A DNA stretch of 64,000 nucleotides from Amycolatopsis sp. MtRt-6. Its GTDB lineage: Bacteria > Actinomycetota > Actinomycetes > Mycobacteriales > Pseudonocardiaceae. The position numbers and the translations under genes are program-made. The stretch lies in the NCBI RefSeq assembly GCF_017308975.1, contig NZ_JADWPD010000001.1, forward strand, positions 597,612 through 661,611. The letters run 5' to 3'. Of this stretch, positions 38,455-46,342 are shown piece after piece; the stretch's first letter is position 1, and every line of letters starts with the position of its first letter. The notes beneath the pieces were generated by a model. The model was not told where the DNA came from, made no database searches, and saw nothing but the letters and a program-made list of their open reading frames with translations.

Positions 38455-38655
38455 GAACCCCTGCCTGTTCTCGACCCCGGCTTGCACGGTGTGCCGCGTC
38501 AGCAGGTTCACGGTATTCACAGCGCTCACACAGGTACTGACGCGTCCCCAGCCTATCGGGTTCAAGTACCGGCGCCACAGATCGGCTGCTGGTACAGAAC
38601 CGTGACACGGGTAGCGTCGGCACCGACCCGCCCGCGTCTGCCCCCGGAGATCCAC

Positions 38656-38934
38656 ATGGCCTGGTTCCTCGTCGAAATCACCTACGTCCAGGAGAAGATG
38701 CCGGACGTCCGGCCGCGGCACCGCGAGTTCCTCGCGAAGCTGGCCGAGGAGGGCCGCGTCGCGGTCGCCGGGCCGCTCGGCGACGGCACCGGCGGCATCA
38801 CGCTGTACCAGGCCGACGACGAGGCGCACCTGAAGGAGACGATCGACCGGGACCCGTACTTCCTGGAAGGCGTCGTCGCGCAGCGGACCGTCCGGGAGTT
38901 CAAGCCGGTGATCGGCGCCTGGCTGCCGTCATAG
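38656..38934 (+). CDS. YCII-related protein
   Basis: 92 residues of ferredoxin-like dimeric fold: YVQEKMPDVRPRHREFLAKLAEEGRV, AGPLGDGTGGITLY, DRDPYF and REFKPV are typical of the YciI/YCII family, whose His/Asp pair suggests a small enzymatic role. Function unknown. GGAG 6 nt upstream supports ATG 38656. Its stop overlaps the convergent reductase gene by six bases. The 201 bp upstream (38455-38655) show no other gene. Confidence 0.88.
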   Translation: MAWFLVEITYVQEKMPDVRPRHREFLAKLAEEGRVAVAGPLGDGTGGITLYQADDEAHLKETIDRDPYFLEGVVAQRTVREFKPVIGAWLPS

Positions 38935-39918
38935 GTCGAGCACGGTGGTGCCGCGGTCGACGCAGATCCGCATCGAACCGCCGTCGGCCGTCGGCACCGC
39001 GCACGTCCCGCAGAAGCCCTGCCGGCACGAATACGGCGTGGCCGGCCGGGCCGCCCGGAGGACGTCCAGCGCCGTCCGGTCGCCCGGCACGTCGAGCACC
39101 AGCCCCGACCTGCGCAGCGTCAGCCGGAACGGCTCGCCGTCGACGACCGGCGGCGGGGCGAAGCGTTCGAAGTGGACGGCGGCCGGCGTCAGCGCCAGGT
39201 CGACGCGGACACCGGTGATCATCGGCGCCGGGCCGCAGCAGTAGACCGCCGCGCCCTCGGGCAGGCCGTCGAGGAGCTCGGCGCCCGAGGCCGGGACGCC
39301 GTACTCGGTGTCCGGGCGGATCCACACGCGGTCGTCGTCCGGCAGTTCGGCCAGGAACGGCATCGACGCCCGGCCGCGTCCGGTGTAGACCAGCCGCCAG
39401 TCCGCGCCGCTCGCCACAGCCTGGTGGACCATCGGCAGGATCGGCGTTATCCCGATGCCGCCCGCGATGAACAGGAACGGCCCACCGCCGACGAAGGGGA
39501 ACGCGGTCCGCGGGCCGCGCACGGTGACGCGCGTGCCGGGCACCAGCGCGTGGACCTCGGCCGACGCGGCCCCGATCTTCCGGACGGCGATCCGGTAGTG
39601 CGAGCGGTCGGCGGGGTCGCCGCAGAGCGAGTACTGCCTGACCAGGCCCGACGGCAGCACCAGGTCGATGTGCGCGCCGGGCCGCCAGCCCGGGAGCGGG
39701 GAACCGTGCGCGAGACGCAGGCTCACGACGTCTTCGGCTTCGGGCCGGGTGGCTTCGACGACCAGCGAAAGGTCCCGGTCCACAGTGCGCACGGCCGGCC
39801 GCCGCTTCCCGCTGAACCGCGACAGCCGCCGGTAGACGCCCACGACACCGACCAAAGTGGACATCAGGTGGTCGGTGCGCGCGCTGCCGTCGAGCCGGGT
39901 GGGCCGGCCGACGCTCAT
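38929..39918 (-). CDS. Ferredoxin-linked oxidoreductase (PDR-type FMN/2Fe-2S reductase)
   Basis: 329 residues. N-terminal flavin domain with RQYSLCGDP (about 97-105), NAD(P) domain with FIAGGIGITPILPM and CCGPAPMI, then a C-terminal plant-type ferredoxin domain with Cys298, Cys303 and Cys306 (CX4CX2C). The next Cys is Cys319, only 12 residues later, whereas plant-type domains normally have about 29. Electron-transfer partner of the monooxygenase operon. ATG 39918 overlaps the hydrolase stop (ATGA). Confidence 0.88.
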   Translation of the reverse strand: MSVGRPTRLDGSARTDHLMSTLVGVVGVYRRLSRFSGKRRPAVRTVDRDLSLVVEATRPEAEDVVSLRLAHGSPLPGWRPGAHIDLVLPSGLVRQYSLCGDPADRSHYRIAVRKIGAASAEVHALVPGTRVTVRGPRTAFPFVGGGPFLFIAGGIGITPILPMVHQAVASGADWRLVYTGRGRASMPFLAELPDDDRVWIRPDTEYGVPASGAELLDGLPEGAAVYCCGPAPMITGVRVDLALTPAAVHFERFAPPPVVDGEPFRLTLRRSGLVLDVPGDRTALDVLRAARPATPYSCRQGFCGTCAVPTADGGSMRICVDRGTTVLDL

Positions 39919-40772
39919 TCCGCCGCCCGGGCCGCGGGTGAGCTCGCCAGGTAGGCCACCGCCTGCTCGGTGTTGCCGGTCTCGGACGGGTGGTACGACC
40001 GCCGGAAGTACGGCCGGATCTCCCGCACCAGCTGACGTCCGGTCGGCAGCAACCCGCGCTTCGCGGCCCGGCGGTAACCCCGCAGCGACGCGCGGCCGGG
40101 CCGCGTCGGATCGTTGCGCATGAGATACCGCGTGCCCCGGGCGAAGACCCAGGCCAGCACCGGCGTCACCGCCGCCATGCTGCGCACCCGCCGCGTGTAC
40201 CGCCCGTCGAGGTGCACGAACAGGGCGAACGCCACCGACCGGTGCTCGACCTCTTCGGCGCCGTGCCAGCGCAGGAGGTCGAGCATCACCGGGTCGGCGC
40301 CCGCGTCTGCCAGGGGCGCGTCGAGCACCCACTGGCCGAGGAACGCCGTGTAGTGCTCGATGGCCGCGATGATCCCCAGCCGCTCGACCAGCCACTCCTC
40401 GGCGGCCGGCCCGGTCAGGTCGCGGTCGCCGAGCAGCTTCCGGAACAGCCACTCCATCTGCGCCACGAACGGCCGCACGCGCACGCCCGCCGCCTCGAGG
40501 TGCGCCGCCGCGCCGTCGTGCGCCTCGGCGTGCACCGCCTCCTGGCCGATGAAGCCGAGGACGTCTTCCTTGAGCCGCTCGTCGCGGATCAGCGGCACCG
40601 CCTGCTTGAACACCTCGACGAACCACCGTTCGCCCTCGGGCAGCGCCAGGTGCAGCACGTTGATGGTGTGCGTGGCCTGCGGTTCGCCGGGGATCCAGTG
40701 CATCGGCAACGCCGCCCAATCGAACTTCACGTCCCGGGCGTGCAGGACGAGCTGTTCGTCGGGCGAGGTCAT
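39915..40772 (-). CDS. Metal-dependent hydrolase (PF10118 type)
   Basis: 285 residues, mostly helical. Two metal-ligand-type motifs stand out: EAVHAEAH (about residue 80-87) and EEVEHRS (about 175-181), spaced as in ferritin-like di-metal carboxylate proteins. The family is annotated as metal-dependent hydrolase but is biochemically little known. It is translationally coupled to both the monooxygenase (upstream) and the reductase (downstream), which suggests all three work on one substrate. ATG 40772. Confidence 0.85.
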   Translation of the reverse strand: MTSPDEQLVLHARDVKFDWAALPMHWIPGEPQATHTINVLHLALPEGERWFVEVFKQAVPLIRDERLKEDVLGFIGQEAVHAEAHDGAAAHLEAAGVRVRPFVAQMEWLFRKLLGDRDLTGPAAEEWLVERLGIIAAIEHYTAFLGQWVLDAPLADAGADPVMLDLLRWHGAEEVEHRSVAFALFVHLDGRYTRRVRSMAAVTPVLAWVFARGTRYLMRNDPTRPGRASLRGYRRAAKRGLLPTGRQLVREIRPYFRRSYHPSETGNTEQAVAYLASSPAARAAE

Positions 40773-42241
40773 GACGCCCGGCCGGACAGCTCGTAGTCGG
40801 CCGGGTCGACCTTGCGAGTCTCCAGCCAGTAGCGCCAGGTGAAGCCGGGCCAGATCGTCCGGTTGACGCCCTGGGCGTCGAGGTACCAGCTCTTGCAGCC
40901 GCCCTGCGTCCAGACGCCCTTGACCAGCTTGTCCTGGATCTCGCGCTGGAACTCGTCCTGCACACCAGGCCGGACGTCGAGCGCGGCGGCGCCGCGGGAG
41001 TCGGCGAGCTTGATGGCGTCGACGACGTACCGCGCCTGCGACTCGATCATGAACACCACGGAGTTGTGGCCGAGCGCGGTGTTCGGGCCGAGCAGGAAGA
41101 ACAGGTTCGGGAAGCCGGACACGGTGATGCCCTTGTGGGTCCGCATGCCCTCGGTCGCCCACTCCTTGGCGAGGTCGCGGCCGTCGACGCCGGTGATGTC
41201 GAGGTACTCCAGCGCGTCGGTCACCTTGAAGCCGGTGCCGTAGATGATGGCGTCGACCTCGTGTTCCACGCCCGCGGAGTCGACGATCGAGTGCGCCTTG
41301 ACCTCCTTGATCCCGGCCGTGTTCACCTCGACGTTCGGCCGGGCCAGCGCCGGGTAGTAGTCGTTGGAGATCAGGACGCGCTTGCAGCCCATCGTGTAGT
41401 CCGGCGTGACCTTCTCGCGCAGCACGGGGTCCTTGATGGCCTTCGCGATGTTCCGCTTCGCGATCAGCTCGCCGGCCTTCATGATCGCCGGGTGGCCGTT
41501 GAAGCCGATGGCCCGCGCTTCGAGCAGCCAGTACAGCGCGTTGCGGTAGGCCCGCTGGGTGCCCGGGACGCGCTTGAACAGCGTCTGCGCCCAGTCCGGC
41601 ATGGCGTGGTCGGGCTTGGGCATGATCCACGGCGGCGTCCGCTGGAACAGCGTCAGCTCGGCGACGTCGGGGGCGATCTTCGGGACGAACTGGACGGCGC
41701 TGGCGCCGGTGCCGACCACGGCGACGCGCTTGCCGCGCAGGTCGTACTCGTGGTTCCACCGCGCGGAGTGCCAGGTCTGGCCCCGGAACTCCCCGATCCC
41801 GGGCAGGTCGGGCACCTGCGGGATGTGCAGGCCGCCGACGCCGGAGACGAGGAACTGCGCGACGAACTCGCGGCCGTCCTTCGTGGTCGCCGTCCAGCGC
41901 CGCTCCCGCTCGTCCCAGTGGGCGCCGGTCAGCTCGACGCCGAAGCGGATCTTCTCGCGCAGGCGGTACTTGCCGGCGACGCCCTTGAGGTACTCGAAGA
42001 TCTCCGGCTGCGGCGAGAACGACCGCGACCAGCCCGGGTTCTGCTCGTACGAGAACGAGTACATGTGCGACTGCACGTCGCACGCGCACCCGGGGTAGGA
42101 GTTGTCGCGCCAGGTGCCGCCCACCTCGGTGGCCTTCTCCAGGATCACGTAGTCCCGGATGCCGGCTTTTTCGAGCTGGATCGCCTGGCCGAGCCCGGAA
42201 AACCCGGTGCCCACGATCACGACCTTGAACCGCTCGGTCAT
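40769..42241 (-). CDS. Flavin-containing (Baeyer-Villiger type) monooxygenase
   Basis: 490 residues. FAD Rossmann motif GTGFSG (11-16), BVMO fingerprint FRGQTWHSARW (152-162, FxGxxxHxxxW), second Rossmann GTGASA (about 177-182), and ATG motif IYGTGFK. It would insert oxygen into ketones or oxidise heteroatoms using NADPH. First gene of a three-gene coupled unit; a TTACC-N3-GGTAA operator lies 41 bp before its start. Relatives in mycobacteria include EthA-type and MymA-type enzymes; exact substrate unknown. Confidence 0.94.
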   Translation of the reverse strand: MTERFKVVIVGTGFSGLGQAIQLEKAGIRDYVILEKATEVGGTWRDNSYPGCACDVQSHMYSFSYEQNPGWSRSFSPQPEIFEYLKGVAGKYRLREKIRFGVELTGAHWDERERRWTATTKDGREFVAQFLVSGVGGLHIPQVPDLPGIGEFRGQTWHSARWNHEYDLRGKRVAVVGTGASAVQFVPKIAPDVAELTLFQRTPPWIMPKPDHAMPDWAQTLFKRVPGTQRAYRNALYWLLEARAIGFNGHPAIMKAGELIAKRNIAKAIKDPVLREKVTPDYTMGCKRVLISNDYYPALARPNVEVNTAGIKEVKAHSIVDSAGVEHEVDAIIYGTGFKVTDALEYLDITGVDGRDLAKEWATEGMRTHKGITVSGFPNLFFLLGPNTALGHNSVVFMIESQARYVVDAIKLADSRGAAALDVRPGVQDEFQREIQDKLVKGVWTQGGCKSWYLDAQGVNRTIWPGFTWRYWLETRKVDPADYELSGRAS

Positions 42242-42281
42242 CTGTCGGCCTCCGCTGCGTCGGGGATCCTGCCCAGATGAC

Positions 42282-42296
42282 GTTACCTCAGGTAAC
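42282..42296. promoter_or_regulatory. TetR-like operator of the monooxygenase operon
   Basis: GTTACC-TCA-GGTAAC, perfect 6-bp arms with a 3-bp spacer, located 41 bp upstream of the monooxygenase start and between it and the SDR gene's 3' end. Same core as the site at 43291-43305. Confidence 0.7.
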
Positions 42297-42315
42297 AGTT
42301 ACTTGGAAGTACTTG

Positions 42316-43251
42316 TTACCGGTTGGTACGCCCCGTCCGGCCGGCGCCTGAGGCGGCTCGCCCGCCGTGGCCGGTGACCGCCGACTCGAACGCGCCGCGG
42401 GCCTCGATGTCGGCCAGCGCGGCCTGGTCCGCCGCCGGTACCCGGCTGCGGGAGCCGATCTCGATGACCGGCGGGAGGAAGGCGCGCAGCAGCTTGAGCC
42501 CGCCGACCCAGCGCGGCACGTGGATGGTCCGGGCGCGCTTGAGGATGCCCGCCTCCAGGTCGTCCAGCGCGACGTCCAGCGGGTACGTCTTGCCGATCAG
42601 GCCGGGCATCGACGCGCGGAGCTTGCCGAACACCGGGTGCGCGTCGGCGCTCTCGACCAGGTCGGTGCGGATCCACGTCGGGTGCGCGACGCCGACCTTG
42701 ACGCCCAGGTGGGCGACCTCGGCGCGCAGGCTGTTCGAGAACGCTTCGACGCCGGCCTTCGCGGCGGCGTAGTTCGCCATGCCCGGCGCGTGCGTGATCG
42801 CGGCGAGGCTGGAGATGGCCAGGAGGTAGCCCTTGCGCTCGATGACGTGCGGGAGCGTGACGCGGAACGTGCGCCAGACGCCGAGCAGGTCGACCTCGAT
42901 GACCTTCTCGAACGCGGCCCGGTCGACCGAGCGGACGAAGCCCGCGGTCGCGATGCCGGCGTTGGCGATGACGATGTCGATCCCGCCGAAGTGCTCGACG
43001 ACGCTCTTCGTCGCGGCTTCGAGCGCGTCCCAGCTGGTGACGTCGGCTTCCCACGATTTCGCGTTCGGCCCGATCCGGTCGGCGACCTTCTTCTGCTCTT
43101 CGGCTTCGAGGCCGACGAGGGCGACCTTCGCGCCGCGGGCGGCCAGCCGCTCGGCGAGCCCGGCGCCGATGCCGCGGGCGGCGCCGGTGATCAGCACGAC
43201 CTTGCCGTCGACCTTCTTGGTGCCGCTCAGCAGCGAAAACGGGTTGGCCAC
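42316..43251 (-). CDS. Short-chain dehydrogenase/reductase
   Basis: 311 residues. Cofactor loop TGAARGIG (about 22-29), IANAG, catalytic Ser in ISSLAA, YAAAK. C-terminal extension with basic Gly/Arg-rich end. It starts at GTG 43251 after AGGAGGG. It resembles SadH/Rv3085-type dehydrogenases which accompany BVMO genes in mycobacteria (mymA region). It has its own operator of the same sequence type as the monooxygenase operon, so the two units are probably co-regulated. Confidence 0.9.
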   Translation of the reverse strand: MANPFSLLSGTKKVDGKVVLITGAARGIGAGLAERLAARGAKVALVGLEAEEQKKVADRIGPNAKSWEADVTSWDALEAATKSVVEHFGGIDIVIANAGIATAGFVRSVDRAAFEKVIEVDLLGVWRTFRVTLPHVIERKGYLLAISSLAAITHAPGMANYAAAKAGVEAFSNSLRAEVAHLGVKVGVAHPTWIRTDLVESADAHPVFGKLRASMPGLIGKTYPLDVALDDLEAGILKRARTIHVPRWVGGLKLLRAFLPPVIEIGSRSRVPAADQAALADIEARGAFESAVTGHGGRAASGAGRTGRTNR

Positions 43252-43290
43252 GGTGCCCTCCTAGTGTCACTTGGGGGCACCGTACCTCAA

Positions 43291-43305
43291 CTTACCCGCG
43301 GTAAG
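43291..43305. promoter_or_regulatory. TetR-like operator upstream of the SDR gene
   Basis: CTTACC-CGC-GGTAAG, perfect 6-bp arms, 3-bp spacer, 40 bp before the SDR start and adjacent to the end of the aldo/keto reductase gene. It shares TTACC-N3-GGTAA with 42282-42296. A weaker GCTAC/GTAGC repeat overlaps at 43305-43320. Confidence 0.7.
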
Positions 43306-44208
43306 CTACCTGAGAGTAGCCAATTCGTCCGGGGTCAGCGTCAGGGTGACCGACGCGATCAGGTCGGTGAGCTGCTCCGGGGTGCGGGCGCTGGCGATCG
43401 GCGCGGCGACCGTCGGCTGCTGCCGGAGCCAGGCAAGGGAGACCGTGGCGACCGAAACGCCGTGCGCGGCCGCCACCGCGTCGAGCTTGGCGAGGACGTG
43501 CTCACCGTCGGCGTCCAAATAGGACGCTGCACGGGCGGCGCGCGGGCTGTCGCCGAGGTTGTCCTTCGTGCGGTACTTGCCGGTGAGGAAACCCTTGGCG
43601 AGTGCGAAGTACGGCAGCGTCGCGAGGCCTTCGCGCTCGACGAGCGGGGCGAGGTCACGCTCGTAGCCGCGCTCGACGAGGTTGTAGTGCGGCTGCAGCA
43701 CGGCGAACCGCGCGAGGCCGTTCCGGTCCGAAATGGACAGTGCTTCGGCGAGCCGCTCGGCGGTGTAGTTCGACGCGCCAAGGTAGCGGACCTTGCCCGC
43801 CCGGACCAGCGCGTCGAACGCCTCGACGGTCTCTTCGAGCGGGGTGTCCGGGTCGTCGCGGTGGGCGTAGTAGAGGTCGATGTGGTCGGTCCGCAGGCGC
43901 CGCAGCGAGTCCTCCGCCGCGGCCTGGATGTTCTTCGCCGACAGGCCAGGCCTCCCGTCCCACATGCCGACCTTGGTCGCCACGACGACGTCGTCACGCC
44001 GGCCGCGGGCGGCCAGCCAGTTGCCGATGATCGTCTCGGAGCCCCCGCCGCCGCCATAGCGGTCGGCGCTGTCGAGGAAGTTGCCGCCGGCCGCGGTGTA
44101 GGCGTCGAGGACGGCGAAGGACTGCGGCTCGTCGGCCGTCCAGCCGAAGACGTTGCACCCGAGGTTCAGCTCGTAGACGTCGAGGTCGGTGTTACCCAGC
44201 TTGGTCAT
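43306..44208 (-). CDS. Aldo/keto reductase
   Basis: 300 residues, TIM barrel. Catalytic tetrad Asp46, Tyr51, Lys79 and His116 is intact (LDSADRY, VATKVG, DLYYAH). C-terminal SIASARTPEQL-type NADPH-binding region. ATG 44208 begins the usual N-terminus; an in-frame start at 44289 would add an unlikely leader overlapping the divergent gene. Reduces carbonyls; substrate unknown. Divergent from an F420-type oxidoreductase. Confidence 0.92.
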   Translation of the reverse strand: MTKLGNTDLDVYELNLGCNVFGWTADEPQSFAVLDAYTAAGGNFLDSADRYGGGGGSETIIGNWLAARGRRDDVVVATKVGMWDGRPGLSAKNIQAAAEDSLRRLRTDHIDLYYAHRDDPDTPLEETVEAFDALVRAGKVRYLGASNYTAERLAEALSISDRNGLARFAVLQPHYNLVERGYERDLAPLVEREGLATLPYFALAKGFLTGKYRTKDNLGDSPRAARAASYLDADGEHVLAKLDAVAAAHGVSVATVSLAWLRQQPTVAAPIASARTPEQLTDLIASVTLTLTPDELATLR

Positions 44209-44223
44209 GCTCCCGACGTTAAT

Positions 44224-44244
44224 GCTTCCCACGATCCGGGAAGC
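44224..44244. promoter_or_regulatory. Inverted repeat between divergent oxidoreductases
   Basis: GCTTCCC (44224-44230) and GGGAAGC (44238-44244) are perfect 7-bp arms around a 7-bp spacer, mid-way between the aldo/keto reductase start (44208) and the F420-type gene (44283). Candidate shared operator. Confidence 0.55.
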
Positions 44245-44282
44245 CGGGAGGAAAATCGCCGTCTCGTGCGTTGGGGTGTTCC

Positions 44283-45104
44283 ATGGCAATCGAACTCGGC
44301 AAGCTCGGTATCTGGCGGCACTACTCGGGCGTCGACGCGCAGTTCGCGGCGGAGGCGGAGAAGCTCGGCTACGGCGCGATCTGGCTGGGGGCGTCCCCGG
44401 GCGGCGACCTGTCCTACGTCGACGACCTGCTCGCGGCGACGGACCGCCTGGTCATCGCGACCGGCATCGTGAACATCTGGCAGGACCAGCCCGCGGACAT
44501 CGCCCGCGTGTACGAGCGGATCGCGGGCAAGTACCCGGATCGCTTCCTGCTCGGCGTCGGCGCGGGCCACCGCGAAGCGACGAAGGAGTACAAGAAGCCG
44601 TACGCGGCGCTGGTCGACTACCTGGACGGCCTGGACGCGGCGGGCGTCCCGGTTGCCGATCGCGCGCTGGCGGCGCTGGGACCGAAGATCGTCCAGCTGT
44701 CCGGCGAGCGCACCGCGGGCGCGCACCCGTACCTGACCACGCCGGAGCACACGCGCGGGGCGCGCGAGATCCTCGGCGAGGGCAAGCTGCTGGCCCCGGA
44801 GCAGAAGGTGGTCCTCGGCACCGACGCCGCCGAGGCCCGCGCGATCGGCCGCAACACCGTGAAGTTCTACCTCGGGCTGTCGAACTACGTCGCCAACCTG
44901 CGCAAACTCGGCTTCACGGACGCCGACCTGGAAGGCGAGGGCAGCGACCGCCTGGTCGACGCGCTGGCTCTGCACGGCGACGCGGAGACGATCGCGACCG
45001 GCGTCCGCGCGCACTTCGAGGCGGGTGCCGACCACGTCAACATCCAGGTGCTGAACGAGGACCCGTGGCCGGCGTACCGCGCGCTGGCGTCCGAGCTGCT
45101 GTGA
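44283..45104 (+). CDS. LLM-class F420-dependent oxidoreductase
   Basis: 273 residues with the luciferase-like TIM barrel: LGKLGIWRHYSG, LGYGAIWLG, IATGIVNIWQDQPADIA, a DRFLLGVGAGH region, and ADHVNIQVL near the end. Family members in actinomycetes use coenzyme F420. Substrate unknown. ATG 44283 with GGGGTG upstream; a start four codons earlier is possible. A GC-rich terminator hairpin follows. Confidence 0.9.
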   Translation: MAIELGKLGIWRHYSGVDAQFAAEAEKLGYGAIWLGASPGGDLSYVDDLLAATDRLVIATGIVNIWQDQPADIARVYERIAGKYPDRFLLGVGAGHREATKEYKKPYAALVDYLDGLDAAGVPVADRALAALGPKIVQLSGERTAGAHPYLTTPEHTRGAREILGEGKLLAPEQKVVLGTDAAEARAIGRNTVKFYLGLSNYVANLRKLGFTDADLEGEGSDRLVDALALHGDAETIATGVRAHFEAGADHVNIQVLNEDPWPAYRALASELL

Positions 45105-45108
45105 TCCC

Positions 45109-45141
45109 CGTCCGGCCGCCGGCTCGCCCGGCGGCCGGACG
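45109..45141 (+). terminator. Intrinsic terminator after the F420-type gene
   Basis: Perfect 14-bp arms (45109-45122 and 45128-45141) with a CTCGC loop, starting 5 bp after the stop codon. Confidence 0.75.
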
Positions 45142-45257
45142 CCTCCCTTCTGAACCGATCCGACGTGCGGGAAAGTTTCTTCGCGGGGACCGGTGTGCGG
45201 CGGCGGCCGACCTCGTACGATGCGGTCGGGACCACCCTGTGCCAAGGAGGAGTAACG

Positions 45258-46289
45258 ATGCCCATCGCCACCCCCGAGGTCTACGCGGAGATGCTCGACC
45301 GGGCCAAGGCGAACGAGTTCGCCTACCCGGCCATCAACGTGACCTCGTCCGAGACCGTGAACGCCGCCATCCGCGGCTTCGCCGAGGCGGAGAGCGACGG
45401 CATCATCCAGTTCTCCACCGGCGGTGCGGAGTTCGCGTCCGGCCAGAAGGTCAAGGACATGGTCACCGGCGCGACCGCGCTGGCCGAGTTCGCCCAGGTC
45501 GTGGCGGCTCGCTACGACGTGAACGTCGCGCTCCACACCGACCACTGCCCGAAGGACAAGCTGGACGGCTTCGTCCGCCCGCTGATCGAGATCTCGGCCG
45601 AGCGCGTCAAGAACGGCCAGAACCCGCTGTTCCAGTCCCACATGTGGGACGGCTCGGCGATCGACCTCGACGAGAACCTGGAGATCGCCCAGGAGCTGCT
45701 GGCCAAGACGGCGGCGGCGAAGATCATCCTCGAGGTCGAGATCGGCGTCGTCGGCGGCGAGGAAGACGGCGTCGAGGCGGAGATCAACGAGAAGCTGTAC
45801 ACCGCCGAAGGCGACTTCCTGAAGACGATCGACGCCCTCGGCGCGGGCGAACGCGGCCGTTACCTGCTGGCGGCGACGTTCGGCAACGTCCACGGCGTGT
45901 ACAAGCCGGGCAACGTGAAGCTGCGCCCGGACGTGCTGAAGGGCGGCCAGGAAGCGGCGGCGAAGAAGCTCGGCCTGGACGCGGGCTCGAAGCCGTTCGA
46001 GCTGGTCTTCCACGGCGGCTCGGGCTCGCTCCCGGAGGAGATCCGCGAGGCGGTGTCGTACGGCGTGGTGAAGATGAACGTGGACACGGACACGCAGTAC
46101 GCGTTCACCCGCCCGATCGTGGACCACTTCTTCAAGAACTACGACGGAGTCCTGAAGATCGACGGCGAGGTCGGCAACAAGAAGGTGTACGACCCGCGTT
46201 CGTACCTGAAGGCCGCGGAGGCCGGCATGGCGGCTCGGGTTGTCGAGGCCTGCCAGGCGTTGGGCTCGGCCGGCACGAAGCTCAAGTAG
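45258..46289 (+). CDS. fba: Class II fructose-bisphosphate aldolase
   Basis: 343 residues. Zinc-site HTDHC (about 94-98), GSAIDL, a EVEIGVVGGEEDGV stretch, GNVHGVY and HGGSGS are all characteristic of class II aldolases. It cleaves fructose-1,6-bisphosphate in glycolysis/gluconeogenesis. AAGGAGGAG precedes ATG 45258; TACGAT at 45216-45221 is a possible -10. The same gene sits between DedA and DUF3151 in mycobacteria. A perfect terminator follows. Confidence 0.97.
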   Translation: MPIATPEVYAEMLDRAKANEFAYPAINVTSSETVNAAIRGFAEAESDGIIQFSTGGAEFASGQKVKDMVTGATALAEFAQVVAARYDVNVALHTDHCPKDKLDGFVRPLIEISAERVKNGQNPLFQSHMWDGSAIDLDENLEIAQELLAKTAAAKIILEVEIGVVGGEEDGVEAEINEKLYTAEGDFLKTIDALGAGERGRYLLAATFGNVHGVYKPGNVKLRPDVLKGGQEAAAKKLGLDAGSKPFELVFHGGSGSLPEEIREAVSYGVVKMNVDTDTQYAFTRPIVDHFFKNYDGVLKIDGEVGNKKVYDPRSYLKAAEAGMAARVVEACQALGSAGTKLK

Positions 46290-46297
46290 TCACCCGC

Positions 46298-46335
46298 GAA
46301 GGGGCGGCACTTTCCCGGGAAAGTGCCGCCCCTTC
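46298..46335. terminator. Bidirectional terminator after fba
   Basis: A perfect 38-bp palindrome: arms 46298-46316 and 46317-46335 with no spacer. It lies 8 bp after the fba stop and 8 bp before the stop of the convergent membrane gene, so it can serve both. Confidence 0.82.
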
Positions 46336-46342
46336 GTCGTGT

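Noticed and set aside
44209..44289. Longer start for the aldo/keto reductase
   Set aside because: It would overlap the divergent F420-type gene and add residues absent from the family.
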